DNA of 39,539 bases from Alphaproteobacteria bacterium (GTDB lineage: Bacteria; Pseudomonadota; Alphaproteobacteria; UBA9219; RGZA01): positions 1-39,539 of the forward strand of contig RGZA01000005.1 of assembly GCA_010031785.1 (NCBI GenBank), in the 5' to 3' direction. Shown here piece after piece: positions 25,029-34,948 of the stretch (within the stretch, counting starts at the first letter, position 1; the number at the start of each line of letters is the position of its first letter). Position numbers and translations under genes: made by a program. The notes beneath the pieces were generated by a model. It was not told the DNA's origin. It did not search any database and saw only the letters and a program-made list of their open reading frames with translations.

Positions 25029-26261
25029 TATTACGCGCGCGCCAGAGCAGGCGTTGCGGATAGTGCTTTATTGCCGCGTCTGGATCTGGGCGCGGGGCCA
25101 AGCATCCAGCAGCCAGCATCGATCGCAACGGGCGCTTCACATGGTAGCATTCCAGCAACCCAATATCGTTACACGGCGCAAGGGATCATTTCCTATGAGG
25201 TGGATCTGTTTGGCAAAAACCGCGCCGCATCAAATGCGGCAGAGTTTAATGCAGAAGGTGCCGATGCTGCGTATCAGGCAGCTCTGTTGTCACTCGAAGC
25301 CGATGTTGCACAGGCCTATTACGCGCTGCGTTCGCTTGATCGCGAACAGGAAATTCTTAACACCACGCAAAAGCTGCGGGAGGAAACGCGCGATCTGACC
25401 CGGCGCAGTTTAAAAATCGGCGATGTGAGCGAGCTGGATGTAACGCGCGCGGAATCCGAACTTGCTGCAACCAAGGCCGAGGCATTGGGCGTAAGCAGGC
25501 GCCGCGCAGAAGCCGAGCATAATCTTGCGTTATTATTGGGCAAGCCGCCTGCTGCTTTAACAATGGATAAGCATGCAATTAAAGGCGTGCCGCCAATGGT
25601 TCCTGCCGGCCTGCCATCGGAATTACTGGAGCGCAGGCCTGATATTCAGGCAGCGCAAAAGCGTATGGCAGCTGCTAATGAAACGATTGGCGTTGCACGC
25701 GCAGCATTTTTCCCGGTGCTAAACCTGACCGCAATCGGCGGATTTCAATCAGGACAATTAGGGCAGCTCTTTGATTGGTCGAGCCGCTCATGGCTGCTTG
25801 GACCTTTTTTTGGAACCGTTGCAACGCTTCCCATTTTCGATGCCGGACGTAATTTTTCTAACCTTGCGCTGAGCAAGTCTGAATTTCAGGAAGCGGTTGC
25901 AACCTATCGCCAGAATGTGCTGGTGGCGTTTCGTGAAGTCGAAGATCAGCTTAGTGGGCTTTATTACCTGAAGGGCCAGGCGGATGCGCAGGCCGAAGCG
26001 GTGCGCGCAGCACGCAAGGCATTCTCCATTTCCAAAACGCGTTATGAAAATGGCTATATTAGCTATCTTGAATTTATTGATGCGCAGCGTTCGCTGCTTG
26101 CTGCCGAACGTGCCGAGGTGCAGGTGCTTGGCGGGCGGTACATTGCAACCGTACAGCTGATCCGCGCGCTTGGTGGTTCATGGGAAAATGGTTTGGGGAC
26201 GGATAATACCGTTGAGCCTGCGCTAGCGGCTGATTCTATTGCTACCAAAGCAGCACCGTAA
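25029..26261 (+). pseudogene. Outer-membrane efflux factor (OprM/OprN-like), 5' end deleted
   Basis: About 410 codons match the body of an NodT/OprM-type channel: ARAGVADSALLPRLDLGAG, EVDLFGKNRAASNAAEFNAEGADAAYQAALLSLEADVAQAYY, the repeat RRPDIQAAQKRMAAANETIGVARAAFFP, and the second-half SKTRYENGYISYLEFIDAQRSLL. Family members are about 450-500 residues. Here the signal peptide, lipoprotein cysteine and roughly 80-95 N-terminal residues are missing. The reading frame opens directly after the pump stop, in the same frame, with only TTG 25071 as an early start. ATG 25021 (MNNIT), overlapping the pump stop, looks like the old start codon but is now out of frame. A deletion or assembly error joined the two. 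As read, it could not be exported. Confidence 0.8.
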
Positions 26262-26348
26262 CGGTTTAAGCTGAGACTCTATACGGCCTGGTTTTTTTCT
26301 TTTATCCTTTGGATCCTACCCTCCACGAGGATCCCCAAAAGGATTTTA

Positions 26349-28496
26349 ATGACGCAAGATATTCCTTCGCCCAAGGCAGCACCTAAAAGCAGGCAAACCC
26401 TTTTTCAAAAAATGATTAAGGGATCTGATGATCGAAATTCGCAAGCCTATTTTCATGTTCCTTTGCAGCAAATGGCGCTTACGATTAAAACAGTCGATTG
26501 GACCCCAACAGACTTTGAGAAAAAAATACAGCACTACGGTGTGTTGTTTGAATATTTACATCGCCGTTTCGGTAAAGAAGCTGAACCGTTAAATACGGTT
26601 TTATTATCACAAGATCTTATCGCATGGTTATTAGAGCCTGCGGAAGAGAAATATCCATTACCTCTCACAAATTTCCTGTGGCTTATCGCCCACTATGTAG
26701 AGCCTTTTAATCGCCTTTACGACATTAAAACCAAAAGAGGGATCGAGGGGCTCTATCGCAGTATGGCGGCTGAATATTATATCGGCATGAATTTACCCGC
26801 GATACTATTGCCGGATGCAGTCTTTGATTATCTGGCGCAAGATTATCCATGTGCTCATGCGCCAGCGGCTCCTGTCATGCCATTGTCGCGCGGCCTTGCC
26901 CATATATGGCGTGAATATATTCCTGAAGTGCCTTTTACACCGGATGATGCACTGGCACGTACCAAGTTCTTTATGCGCTTCCTTGTGTTTGCCCAAATGA
27001 CCGAGATTGATTTGCGATTATTTAATCCGGCATTAGTGCATTATCTCAACACCCCTCTCTTTGAAACTGATATGCAGGGTGTGCATGCAACCGGCCTCAT
27101 ATATGAAGTGCTGCACATGGCAGGCATGGGCAATATCGTGGAATGGCAAAACAAAACCTATGTCAGTGAAATGACACGCCGTTTTTTTGGCGGCGCATTT
27201 TCGGCCATGATGTTACCAGCAGCAATTATGGATCCTCATGCGGTTCTTGCAGCGCGCTGTGGGGTTTCCAAGCATATACCAAAATATTTGACCGGAGGTA
27301 CGCGCGCTCAGAAAAAATATATTATGCAGGATGAACAAGCTTTACCGCAGGATCATAACAAAGCATGGGTCAATATTATCGAAACAGGGGATGGTCTAAC
27401 CCCGTTTAATGCAATGACGCGGCAAATTCATTTGGCTATTAAAGAGGCGCGGGTGCCTGCAACAACGATCCTACCGCCTTATGCGCCTTATAAAGATTAT
27501 ATAAAAAGCCAGCAGCTTGAAAATATGCCTTGGGGTGGCATAAATCTCTTTGCCGTTGATTTAAAAAAATGTGCAGATGTGATGCTATCGCAAGGCCTTG
27601 CAACCATGAATGGACGCATTAATATTGGTTATTGCACATGGGAGACAAATTTATTGCCGCTTTCTTACCGCGTTGGCGCAGAGTTATTGGATGAGATTTG
27701 GGTGCCAACCGAATATGTAAAAAAGGTTTTTGCTGCTGCAACAGCAACGCCGGTATATGTTATGCCTTATCCGGTTACGCTCTGCAAACCATGTGCGCAT
27801 TTGGGACGTCAGCTGTATGATCTGCCTGATGATGTGTTTGTGTTTATTACGGCCCTTGATTGTTTTGATTTGATGGCACGCAAGAATCCAGTGGCAGCCG
27901 CCCGCGCTTTCCAGCAGGCTTTTCCGGATAATCCCAAGGTGCGCTTGCTGATTAAGATCGGCAATCTTGATAAGGCAAATGTGCCCAAGGAATTTTCAAG
28001 CCTTGAAAAAATACAGGAATATAGCCGACGTGATCCACGTATTATTCTTGTGCATCAGAATTTTTCCGATGAAGAAATGAGTGCATTCATGAATATGGCG
28101 GATTGCTATATCAGTCTTCACCGTCACTCGGCCTATGGTCGCGCCATTATGGAGGCGATGCTGCTAGGTAAGCCTGTAATTCTTACCAAGGGGTCCGGGC
28201 CGGCTGATTATGCGACTGAAAAAACAGCCGCGCTGGTCGAATGCGTGGAGTGCAGCGTGGTCTATGATGCCTATGAGTATTTGGATCGCGAACGCGGCCA
28301 TCGTTGGCATGATCCGGAACTTTCTCATGCCGCCACGCTTATGCAACGCATGGTGGAAGATAGCGCATATGCGCAATCGCTTGCCAGGGCAGGGCAGCAC
28401 CATATTGCTACTCATTATCATCCTGAAGTGATAGGCAAAAAAATGCGTGATCGCATTGAAACGATCATGAAATCAAATTATGGAAGCGCTGTATGA
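26349..28496 (+). CDS. Large GT-B glycosyltransferase with unrecognised N-terminal region
   Basis: This protein has 715 residues. The C-terminal half looks like a GT4-type retaining transferase. It has CTWETNLLPLSYRVGAELLDEIWVPTEYV near 420-450, then VFVFITALDCFDLMARKNPVAAARAF, and the donor-site signature SLHRHSAYGRAIMEAMLLGKPVI (about 589-611). The first 330 or so residues are soluble and mostly helical; I do not recognise them. They may hold a second transferase or an acceptor-binding domain. ATG 26349 has AAAAGGA about 6 bases upstream. The next gene starts inside its stop codon (ATGA), so the two are coupled. It opens the polysaccharide cluster. Confidence 0.85.
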   Translation: MTQDIPSPKAAPKSRQTLFQKMIKGSDDRNSQAYFHVPLQQMALTIKTVDWTPTDFEKKIQHYGVLFEYLHRRFGKEAEPLNTVLLSQDLIAWLLEPAEEKYPLPLTNFLWLIAHYVEPFNRLYDIKTKRGIEGLYRSMAAEYYIGMNLPAILLPDAVFDYLAQDYPCAHAPAAPVMPLSRGLAHIWREYIPEVPFTPDDALARTKFFMRFLVFAQMTEIDLRLFNPALVHYLNTPLFETDMQGVHATGLIYEVLHMAGMGNIVEWQNKTYVSEMTRRFFGGAFSAMMLPAAIMDPHAVLAARCGVSKHIPKYLTGGTRAQKKYIMQDEQALPQDHNKAWVNIIETGDGLTPFNAMTRQIHLAIKEARVPATTILPPYAPYKDYIKSQQLENMPWGGINLFAVDLKKCADVMLSQGLATMNGRINIGYCTWETNLLPLSYRVGAELLDEIWVPTEYVKKVFAAATATPVYVMPYPVTLCKPCAHLGRQLYDLPDDVFVFITALDCFDLMARKNPVAAARAFQQAFPDNPKVRLLIKIGNLDKANVPKEFSSLEKIQEYSRRDPRIILVHQNFSDEEMSAFMNMADCYISLHRHSAYGRAIMEAMLLGKPVILTKGSGPADYATEKTAALVECVECSVVYDAYEYLDRERGHRWHDPELSHAATLMQRMVEDSAYAQSLARAGQHHIATHYHPEVIGKKMRDRIETIMKSNYGSAV

Positions 28497-30004
28497 TTTC
28501 GGTCATTCTGTATGGTCGCAATGACAGTCATGGATATAATCTGCACAAGCGTGCAGCGATAAGTCTGAACTGTATTGCGGAAGTATTAACCGACGCGGAT
28601 GATGAAATCATTTTTGTCGATTATAACACACCCGATGATTTTATCACGTTTCCTGAAGCGATTGCCGATACGCTTACCGAAAAATGCAAAAAACTTCTGC
28701 GTATTATTCGCGTGCGGCCAAAGCATCATAATAAATATTTTAAAGCAACGACCGATCTTGTGGCACTTGAACCCGTGTCCCGCAATGTAGGGTTTCGCGC
28801 CAGTAATCCCAAGAACCGTTGGATGCTCTGCACTAATACCGATATGGTGTTTGCTCCGCATGATGATGCCAAGTCACTCAGCGATATTGTGCGCAATTTG
28901 CCGGATGGGTTTTATGAGCTGCCACGCTATGAAATGCCTGATTTATTGTGGGAGCGCCTTGACCGTAAAAATCCGGTAGAGAATATCCGCCTCATGAAAG
29001 AATGGGGGATGCGCTATCACATCAATGAAATATTGGAGCGAATGGATTTTGTTCGTTTTGATGCACCGGGTGATTTTCAGCTCTTTTTACGTAGCGATAT
29101 TTTCAAAATTAATGGCTTTGATGAGCGTTATAATCTGGGATGGCATATGGATTCCAATTTATGCAAGCGGTTCAGCTTTATGTATGACCGGATTGAATCA
29201 GCGGACTCTTATCTTGCGGGCTGGCATTGTAATCACACGCGCACCAACAGCATCACGCATGGCTCGGGACGCAAAGCAAATTCATGGAATGACGTAGTCA
29301 AGCACGTTGTACGCCCTGATGTGCCAGAGCAGTGCGACACATGGGGATTGGTAAACGAGAGACTTGAAGAAATCAGACTTCCGGAAGTGCTTTACGAAGA
29401 TGTTTTGACCTTTCTTGACAGGCTTTCGTTTTCAGCGCTGGCCAAACCTTATCATTACCCGTGTCACGCCGATGAATGGATTGAATGTCCGCCTGAGCAT
29501 GTTAAGCCTTATCTCGCGGATATTCTCTATCCGTTATCGCGGGATGTTGTTGCAGGATATGTGGGATATGATGCAGAACAGTTTGTTGCCTTTGTTGAGG
29601 TATGGAAGGCGATGGGATTCAAAGGCGATATTCTTTTAGTTGGCCGCGAACAACAGGAAGCCTTTATCAAGGCATCGGGTCTTCCAACGTTAAAATGCGT
29701 GTTCCCCGAAGAGGCGGATCAGCAATGCGATATATTCGTTGGCCATTTTAGCACATGGACGCAGACAAGTTACTTGCGAATAAAAGAAGAAAATATTCGT
29801 ATGATTAATACCTTGCTCTATCTTTTGACATTGGAGCAGGATCGCGCAGTGTCCCCTACACATACGCTGCGCAAATTTCTGGTAACCAATGGGGGGCAAC
29901 TCGATGTATTGAAGCTTCTTAATCGTTATACGAATGCACAAAATGCCCCGTTTGGCACACGAATCAGGCATGGATTTGTTGTTCCCGCAAAGAAAGAAAA
30001 ATAA
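28493..30004 (+). CDS. GT-A-type glycosyltransferase, two-part protein
   Basis: This protein has 503 residues. The N-terminal part begins MISVILYGRNDSHGYNLHKRAAISLN and has FVDYN-type and TNTDMVF (114-120) segments, which suit a GT2-like nucleotide-sugar site with a DxD variant. GFDERYNLGWHMDSNLCKRF near 213-232 may form the catalytic end. From about 330 a second region (DEWIECPPEHVKPYLADILYPL onward) is not recognised. It overlaps the previous gene by 4 bases. A 69-base gap separates it from the dehydrogenase. The sugar transferred is unknown. Confidence 0.75.
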   Translation: MISVILYGRNDSHGYNLHKRAAISLNCIAEVLTDADDEIIFVDYNTPDDFITFPEAIADTLTEKCKKLLRIIRVRPKHHNKYFKATTDLVALEPVSRNVGFRASNPKNRWMLCTNTDMVFAPHDDAKSLSDIVRNLPDGFYELPRYEMPDLLWERLDRKNPVENIRLMKEWGMRYHINEILERMDFVRFDAPGDFQLFLRSDIFKINGFDERYNLGWHMDSNLCKRFSFMYDRIESADSYLAGWHCNHTRTNSITHGSGRKANSWNDVVKHVVRPDVPEQCDTWGLVNERLEEIRLPEVLYEDVLTFLDRLSFSALAKPYHYPCHADEWIECPPEHVKPYLADILYPLSRDVVAGYVGYDAEQFVAFVEVWKAMGFKGDILLVGREQQEAFIKASGLPTLKCVFPEEADQQCDIFVGHFSTWTQTSYLRIKEENIRMINTLLYLLTLEQDRAVSPTHTLRKFLVTNGGQLDVLKLLNRYTNAQNAPFGTRIRHGFVVPAKKEK

Positions 30005-30073
30005 CGCATACCTTGCATCCATAAGCATTTAGCGACAGATTAGAGGCTCTTATTCTTTAGGAGCGTTGAGATA

Positions 30074-31426
30074 ATGTCGGTTATGTCACTTTCGGTTATT
30101 GGTCTTGGAAAACTGGGTTCGCCCTTTGCAGCCGTCATGGCAGCCAAAGGGTTTAATGTCATTGGCATTGATAAAAACAAGAAATTTGTAACAGCGATCA
30201 ATAATGGCATCGCCCCCGTACCCGAACCGCAATTGCAGGAATATATTCGCAAAGGAAAATCACGCCTCAGCGCGACCATGGCGATGGATGAAGCGGTTCT
30301 GAATTCCGATATCAGTTTTATCATTGTACCAACCCCGTCGGGCAAAGATGGCACATTCAACAATGCCTATGTGCTTGATGCGATTAAGGAGATGGGACCA
30401 GCGATTGCCAAGAAAAAATCGCGGCACATTATTGTGGTGACTTCAACAGTTATGCCGGGGTCGAGCGATACGGTTATTCGCGCTGTGATTGAAAAGCATA
30501 CGGGAAAAATTGTCGGCGATACGGTGGGCTATTGCTATAACCCTGAATTTATTGCCCTTGGCAGTGTGGTCGCCGATATGCTTGATCCTGATTTTATTTT
30601 AATTGGTGAATCTGATGCGCGTTCGGGAAAAATCATTGGCGATATATATAAAAAAACCTGCGGTAAGGACACAGTTTTGCACCGCATGAATTGCGTCAAT
30701 GCAGAGCTGACCAAGATTTCGATCAATACCTTTGTCACCGCAAAAATTTCCTATGCGAACATGCTCACCGATATTTGCGAGCGTTTGCCGGGCGCCGATA
30801 TTGATGTGGTAACCGCAGCCGTGGGCGCAGATAGCCGCATTGGCAAAAAATATCTCAAAGGCGGCGTTGCCTATGGCGGCCCGTGCTTTCCGCGCGATAA
30901 TATTGCGCTATCGATGATGGCGCGCAAACTGGGTGCGCGCGTTGATCTGTCGTTTGCAACCGATCGCATCAATGATTACCAAACAGAACGTTTGGTTAAA
31001 CGCATTGAAAAAATGTTTCCATCGGGCGCGCATATTGGCATTGCTGGCATGTCCTATAAACCCAATACACCTGTGATTGAACGCAGCGCGGGTGTTGCAC
31101 TTGCCGCTGCGCTTATCCGCGAAGGGTACAAGGTTTTTATTACTGATCCACTAGCAGCAAAGCCAGCCAAAGAAGCCTTAAAAGGTAAAGTAACCATTAT
31201 CAGCGATATTAAAATGCTGAGTGCCAAGGTAGATATGTTGCTCGTGATGACCCCATTAAATGAATATCGCGTTTTGAGTGCACGCAGCCTTGGCAAGCGC
31301 AAAAACCCTCTTGTGATCATCGATTGCTGGCGCATCTTTGATCAAGGCAGCTTTGGTAAAAAGGCGACCGTGCTCGCACTGGGCCGCGGCGATAGCTTTG
31401 TACATATAAAATCGAAAAAAGGATAA
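30074..31426 (+). CDS. UDP-glucose/GDP-mannose dehydrogenase family protein
   Basis: This 450-residue enzyme should oxidise a nucleotide sugar twice to its uronic acid using NAD. The Rossmann start LSVIGLGKLGSPFAAVMAAKGFNVIGID, the segment YNPEFIALGSVVADMLDPD, ELTKISINTFVTAKISYANML (Lys214, Asn218) and the catalytic Cys271 in GGPCFPRD are all present. The C-terminal domain starts GIAGMSYKPNTPVIERS. UDP-glucose and GDP-mannose are both possible. The neighbour is a GDP-mannose epimerase relative, which tilts towards GDP-mannose but does not decide it. AGGAG lies about 11 bases before ATG 30074. ATG 30083 is an alternative start. It is followed after 3 bases by the epimerase. Confidence 0.9.
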   Translation: MSVMSLSVIGLGKLGSPFAAVMAAKGFNVIGIDKNKKFVTAINNGIAPVPEPQLQEYIRKGKSRLSATMAMDEAVLNSDISFIIVPTPSGKDGTFNNAYVLDAIKEMGPAIAKKKSRHIIVVTSTVMPGSSDTVIRAVIEKHTGKIVGDTVGYCYNPEFIALGSVVADMLDPDFILIGESDARSGKIIGDIYKKTCGKDTVLHRMNCVNAELTKISINTFVTAKISYANMLTDICERLPGADIDVVTAAVGADSRIGKKYLKGGVAYGGPCFPRDNIALSMMARKLGARVDLSFATDRINDYQTERLVKRIEKMFPSGAHIGIAGMSYKPNTPVIERSAGVALAAALIREGYKVFITDPLAAKPAKEALKGKVTIISDIKMLSAKVDMLLVMTPLNEYRVLSARSLGKRKNPLVIIDCWRIFDQGSFGKKATVLALGRGDSFVHIKSKKG

Positions 31427-31429
31427 ATC

Positions 31430-32572
31430 ATGCCCATTAGTCTTATAAATGAAGCCAAGAATGAATGGATTGTTGTAACCGGCGCGGGTGGGTTTATCGG
31501 TGGCCATCTGGTGGCGGAACTTCGCCGCAAGGGATTTACGAAAATTCGTGGTGTGGATGTAAAACCGCTCGTCGAGTGGTATCAACGCTATGATGATGTT
31601 GATAACCGCCAGAATAATCTAAAAGAAATGCAAGCCTGCTATGATGTGTGCAAGGGTGCACGTGTTGTATTTAATCTTGCGGCCGATATGGGCGGTATGT
31701 GGTTTATCGAGCGTTTTAAAGCTGAATGCATGCTCTCCGTCCTCATTAGCACCAATATGCTGCTTGCTGCGCGCGATAGTGGCGTTGATCGCTTCTTTTA
31801 TGCATCCTCAGCGTGCGTTTACAATGCCGACAAGCAGAAAAATGCTGCGGTAACACCGCTTCGTGAATCCGATGCCTATCCTGCACTGTGCGAAGATGGC
31901 TATGGCTGGGAAAAATTATTCTCCGAACGCATGGCGCGGCATTTTATGGAAGATTATTTCATGACCACGCGCGTTGCGCGCTTTCATAATGTTTATGGTC
32001 CGCAAGGTACCTATGATGGCGGGCGCGAAAAAGCACCCGCTGCGATTTGCCGTAAAATTGCGCAAGCTAAACTGACCGGGCATCATGAAATTGATATCTG
32101 GGGCGATGGCGAACAAACACGTAGCTTTATGTATATTGATGATTGCCTTGAAGGCATTCTGCGCATCATGGAAAGTGATTGCAGCGTACCGCTCAATCTG
32201 GGTAGTGATGAGCTGGTATCAATCAACCAGATGGTATCGATTGTACAAGGCATTGCCGGGATTAAGCTAAAACGCAATTACCAGCTTGATGCGCCGCAAG
32301 GCGTGCGTGGCCGTAATAGCGATAACACCACAATTAAAAAAGAAATCGGTTGGGCGCCAAATATTACGCTGCAAGCTGGCCTTGAAAAAACCTATGCATG
32401 GATTTATGACGAATTAAGTAAACCGGTGAGCGAACGCAAGGCTGCTTTTGTCGAAAAAACCGATGATCGCTATGCAGGTGCATTGGGTCTGTCTGCCTTG
32501 GCGGGCTTGCCCGAAAATATTCCAGCGATGGGTCTGTTTAAGTCAGACGATAAAGCAAAGAAATTCGTTTAG
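31430..32572 (+). CDS. GDP-mannose 3,5-epimerase-like NAD-dependent epimerase
   Basis: This extended short-chain dehydrogenase/reductase has 380 residues and strikingly resembles plant GDP-mannose 3,5-epimerase. The NAD site is TGAGGFIGG (17-25). Further matches are NLAADMGGMWFIE, FFYASSACVYN with the catalytic Cys129, Tyr158/Lys162 of the YxxxK pair, FHNVYGPQGTYDGGREKAPAA with the second catalytic residue Lys201, WGDGEQTRSF and GVRGRNSDN. The plant enzyme makes GDP-L-galactose and GDP-L-gulose. A bacterial copy in a glycan cluster suggests such a sugar in the surface polysaccharide. This substrate is inference. It lies 3 bases after the dehydrogenase and overlaps the methyltransferase end by 4 bases. 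Confidence 0.88.
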   Translation: MPISLINEAKNEWIVVTGAGGFIGGHLVAELRRKGFTKIRGVDVKPLVEWYQRYDDVDNRQNNLKEMQACYDVCKGARVVFNLAADMGGMWFIERFKAECMLSVLISTNMLLAARDSGVDRFFYASSACVYNADKQKNAAVTPLRESDAYPALCEDGYGWEKLFSERMARHFMEDYFMTTRVARFHNVYGPQGTYDGGREKAPAAICRKIAQAKLTGHHEIDIWGDGEQTRSFMYIDDCLEGILRIMESDCSVPLNLGSDELVSINQMVSIVQGIAGIKLKRNYQLDAPQGVRGRNSDNTTIKKEIGWAPNITLQAGLEKTYAWIYDELSKPVSERKAAFVEKTDDRYAGALGLSALAGLPENIPAMGLFKSDDKAKKFV

Positions 32573-33399
32573 CGCGCAATTGCTGTTACGCAGAGATGCC
32601 AGCCTAACCATTTTTCCAGCCAGCGGAATAGCGGGCGGGGCATCCATGCGAAATACCATTCGCGGCGATAGATATACTGCACATAATCAGGAATGAAATA
32701 GGGAAAGATGTGATCGACAAAAATGTCTTTCACTTCAAAGCCTTGCTTTTCAACATACTCGGTAAGGCTTTTCTTGGTATAGACATAGGTCACGGGGCAC
32801 CCCGTTTGTGCCTCGGAATGCTTGGCAATCAGCGCTTCGGTCTGGCTAAAACGGAAGCCTTCCTGCGCCAATATCCAGAACACTTTCCACGACCATTTGT
32901 AATACATCATGATTTTGATTTCGGTGCCGGGCTTGGCGTAATTACGAATTTCGGCCAGTGCCACATCGGGGTGCGGCGTGTGATGCAATACACCAAACGA
33001 ATAAATGAGATCATAGATTTCAATGGGAACTGTTTTGCTCAGCTCCTCTGAATTGCAATTATAAAATCTAATTTTATCGGATAGACCCAAAACCTCGGCG
33101 CGTTGCTTGGCAAGATTGATGGATTCCGTGGAAAGATCAACAGCGGTGACGGTTGCGCCCGCGCGCGCAAAGTTGATAGTATCTGTGCCAAGGCCACAGC
33201 CGATTTCCAAAACTTTTTTGCCTTTCCAACGTTCAAATTCGGCAAAGGCAGGAATATGCGGCTCAACAAAATATTTACGCGCTTCTATCTCATTAAAATA
33301 GTCTTTGCTGCCAACGGGTTTGGTCGAATGGCGGATGTTGCACGGGCGCTTATCCCAATAGGATTTTACCTGTTCGATCGGTATTTTGGCAAAATCCAT
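32569..33399 (-). CDS. SAM-dependent methyltransferase (class I)
   Basis: This 276-residue Rossmann-fold methyltransferase has motif I KVLEIGCGLGTDT (62-74), acidic motif II TVTAVDLST (about 83-91) and YSFGVLHHTPHPDVALAEI around 135-155. The N-terminal IEQVKSYWDKRPCNIRHS and the C-terminal aromatic region (YIRREWYFAWMPRPLFRWLEKWLGW, read with gaps) resemble methyltransferases found in glycan clusters. It converges on the epimerase with a 4-base overlap. The target is probably a sugar or a lipid intermediate, inferred from position. tldD lies divergently upstream. Confidence 0.85.
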   Translation of the reverse strand: MDFAKIPIEQVKSYWDKRPCNIRHSTKPVGSKDYFNEIEARKYFVEPHIPAFAEFERWKGKKVLEIGCGLGTDTINFARAGATVTAVDLSTESINLAKQRAEVLGLSDKIRFYNCNSEELSKTVPIEIYDLIYSFGVLHHTPHPDVALAEIRNYAKPGTEIKIMMYYKWSWKVFWILAQEGFRFSQTEALIAKHSEAQTGCPVTYVYTKKSLTEYVEKQGFEVKDIFVDHIFPYFIPDYVQYIYRREWYFAWMPRPLFRWLEKWLGWHLCVTAIAR

Positions 33400-33499
33400 A
33401 GCAAGGCCTTTATGTGCGTTTTAAGAGTGGGGTTGCGGCGCAGGAATGATATACGATATTATTTCTGGACCATTTTCACAACTATCAAAAAGATCCCTT

Positions 33500-34948
33500 A
33501 TGAACCCGCTATCGCAAACCCCATTATTCCAAACCAACGACCTTTTCTTTAACCGCTCCGGCATGGATCAGGGGCGGATTGAGCGGCTGGTGCAAGACAC
33601 GCTCAGAGGCCTGGATGATGGCGAATTATTTCTTGAATATGTTTCAAGCGAAAATTTTGTCTTTGATGATGGCAAATTGAAAATGACCAATGTCGATACT
33701 TCGCAAGGCTTTGGCCTGCGCGGGGTGGTTGGCGATGTCACGGGCCTTGCGCATGCAACGATGCTTGATGAAGCAGCGATTATCCGCGCTGCGCAAACCG
33801 TGCAGGCGGTAAAATCAGGACGTAGTGGCAGTGCTGCGCTTGATCCTGTGCCGACCAACCGTCATCTTTATACCGATGCCAACCCGCTCACCGCGATGGG
33901 CTTTGAAGATAAAATAAAATTACTGCAGGCTATGGATTCCTATGCGCGCGGCAAAGATCCGCGTGTATCGCAGGTTAGTGTTACGCTGGCGGGTTCATGG
34001 CAGGCGGTGCAGATTATTCGCGCATCGGGCCAGCGTCTTGCGGATATCCGTCCGCTTGTGCGCTTGAACGTAACTGTAATCATGCGCGATGGCACGCGCC
34101 AGGAATCCGGCTGGGCAGGCGGTGGTGGTCGTGAAGCCTATGCGCGGTTTGTCGAGCCAACCTACTGGATGCCGATGGTGGATACGGCCGTTGCGATGGC
34201 AGAAACCAATTTGCGCTCGGTTGATGCGCCTGCCGGTGAAACAACAGTGGTGCTGGGGCCCGGCTGGCCGGGCGTATTGCTGCATGAAGCAATCGGCCAT
34301 GGGCTGGAAGGCGATTTTAACCGCAAGAAAACATCGGTGTTTTCATCACTGATTGGCAGCCGCGTGGCAGCGCCCGGCATAACGGTAGTGGATGATGGTG
34401 CGATTGAAAATCGCCGTGGCTCATTATCGATTGATGATGAAGGCACGCCAACCCAGCGCACCGTATTGATCGAAGATGGGATTCTGGTTGGCTATATGCA
34501 GGATCGTCTCAATGGGCGTTTGATGGGCACGGGCTCAACGGGCAATGGCCGCCGTCAGGGCTTTGCGCATAAACCAATGCCACGCATGACCAATACGCAT
34601 ATGCTTTCGGGCACCTATTCCCCGGAAGAAATTATCGCATCGGTTAAAAATGGAATTTACGCCGCGCAATTTGGCGGTGGGCAGGTGGATATTACATCGG
34701 GCAAATTCGTATTCTCCGCGCAGGAAGCCTATAAAATCGAAGATGGCAAAATCACCACACCCATCAAGGGCGCAACGTTGATTGGCAGCGGCGCGGATGC
34801 ACTTAAACGCATCAGCATGGTGGGCAATGACAGCACGCTGGATGGCGGTATTGGCACCTGTGGCAAAGATGGCCAAAGCGTACCGGTTGGCGTTGGCCAG
34901 CCGACCATGAAGATTGATGCGATGACGGTAGGCGGAGCAGCAGTTTAA
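33500..34948 (+). CDS. tldD: Metalloprotease TldD
   Basis: TldD (482 residues from this start) works with TldE/PmbA as a zinc protease that degrades unfolded peptides and matures some peptide antibiotics. The metal site HEAIGHGLEGDF gives His262, Glu263 and His266. The N-terminal YVSSENFVFDDGKLKMTNVDTSQGFGLRG and the C-terminal GMVG-like end (ISMVGNDSTLDGGIGTCGKDGQSVPVGVGQPT) are typical. The frame opens at 33446, but ATG 33500 gives almost exactly the usual 481-residue length. No tldE is in the window. The stop overlaps the stop of the convergent membrane protein. Confidence 0.93.
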   Translation: MNPLSQTPLFQTNDLFFNRSGMDQGRIERLVQDTLRGLDDGELFLEYVSSENFVFDDGKLKMTNVDTSQGFGLRGVVGDVTGLAHATMLDEAAIIRAAQTVQAVKSGRSGSAALDPVPTNRHLYTDANPLTAMGFEDKIKLLQAMDSYARGKDPRVSQVSVTLAGSWQAVQIIRASGQRLADIRPLVRLNVTVIMRDGTRQESGWAGGGGREAYARFVEPTYWMPMVDTAVAMAETNLRSVDAPAGETTVVLGPGWPGVLLHEAIGHGLEGDFNRKKTSVFSSLIGSRVAAPGITVVDDGAIENRRGSLSIDDEGTPTQRTVLIEDGILVGYMQDRLNGRLMGTGSTGNGRRQGFAHKPMPRMTNTHMLSGTYSPEEIIASVKNGIYAAQFGGGQVDITSGKFVFSAQEAYKIEDGKITTPIKGATLIGSGADALKRISMVGNDSTLDGGIGTCGKDGQSVPVGVGQPTMKIDAMTVGGAAV

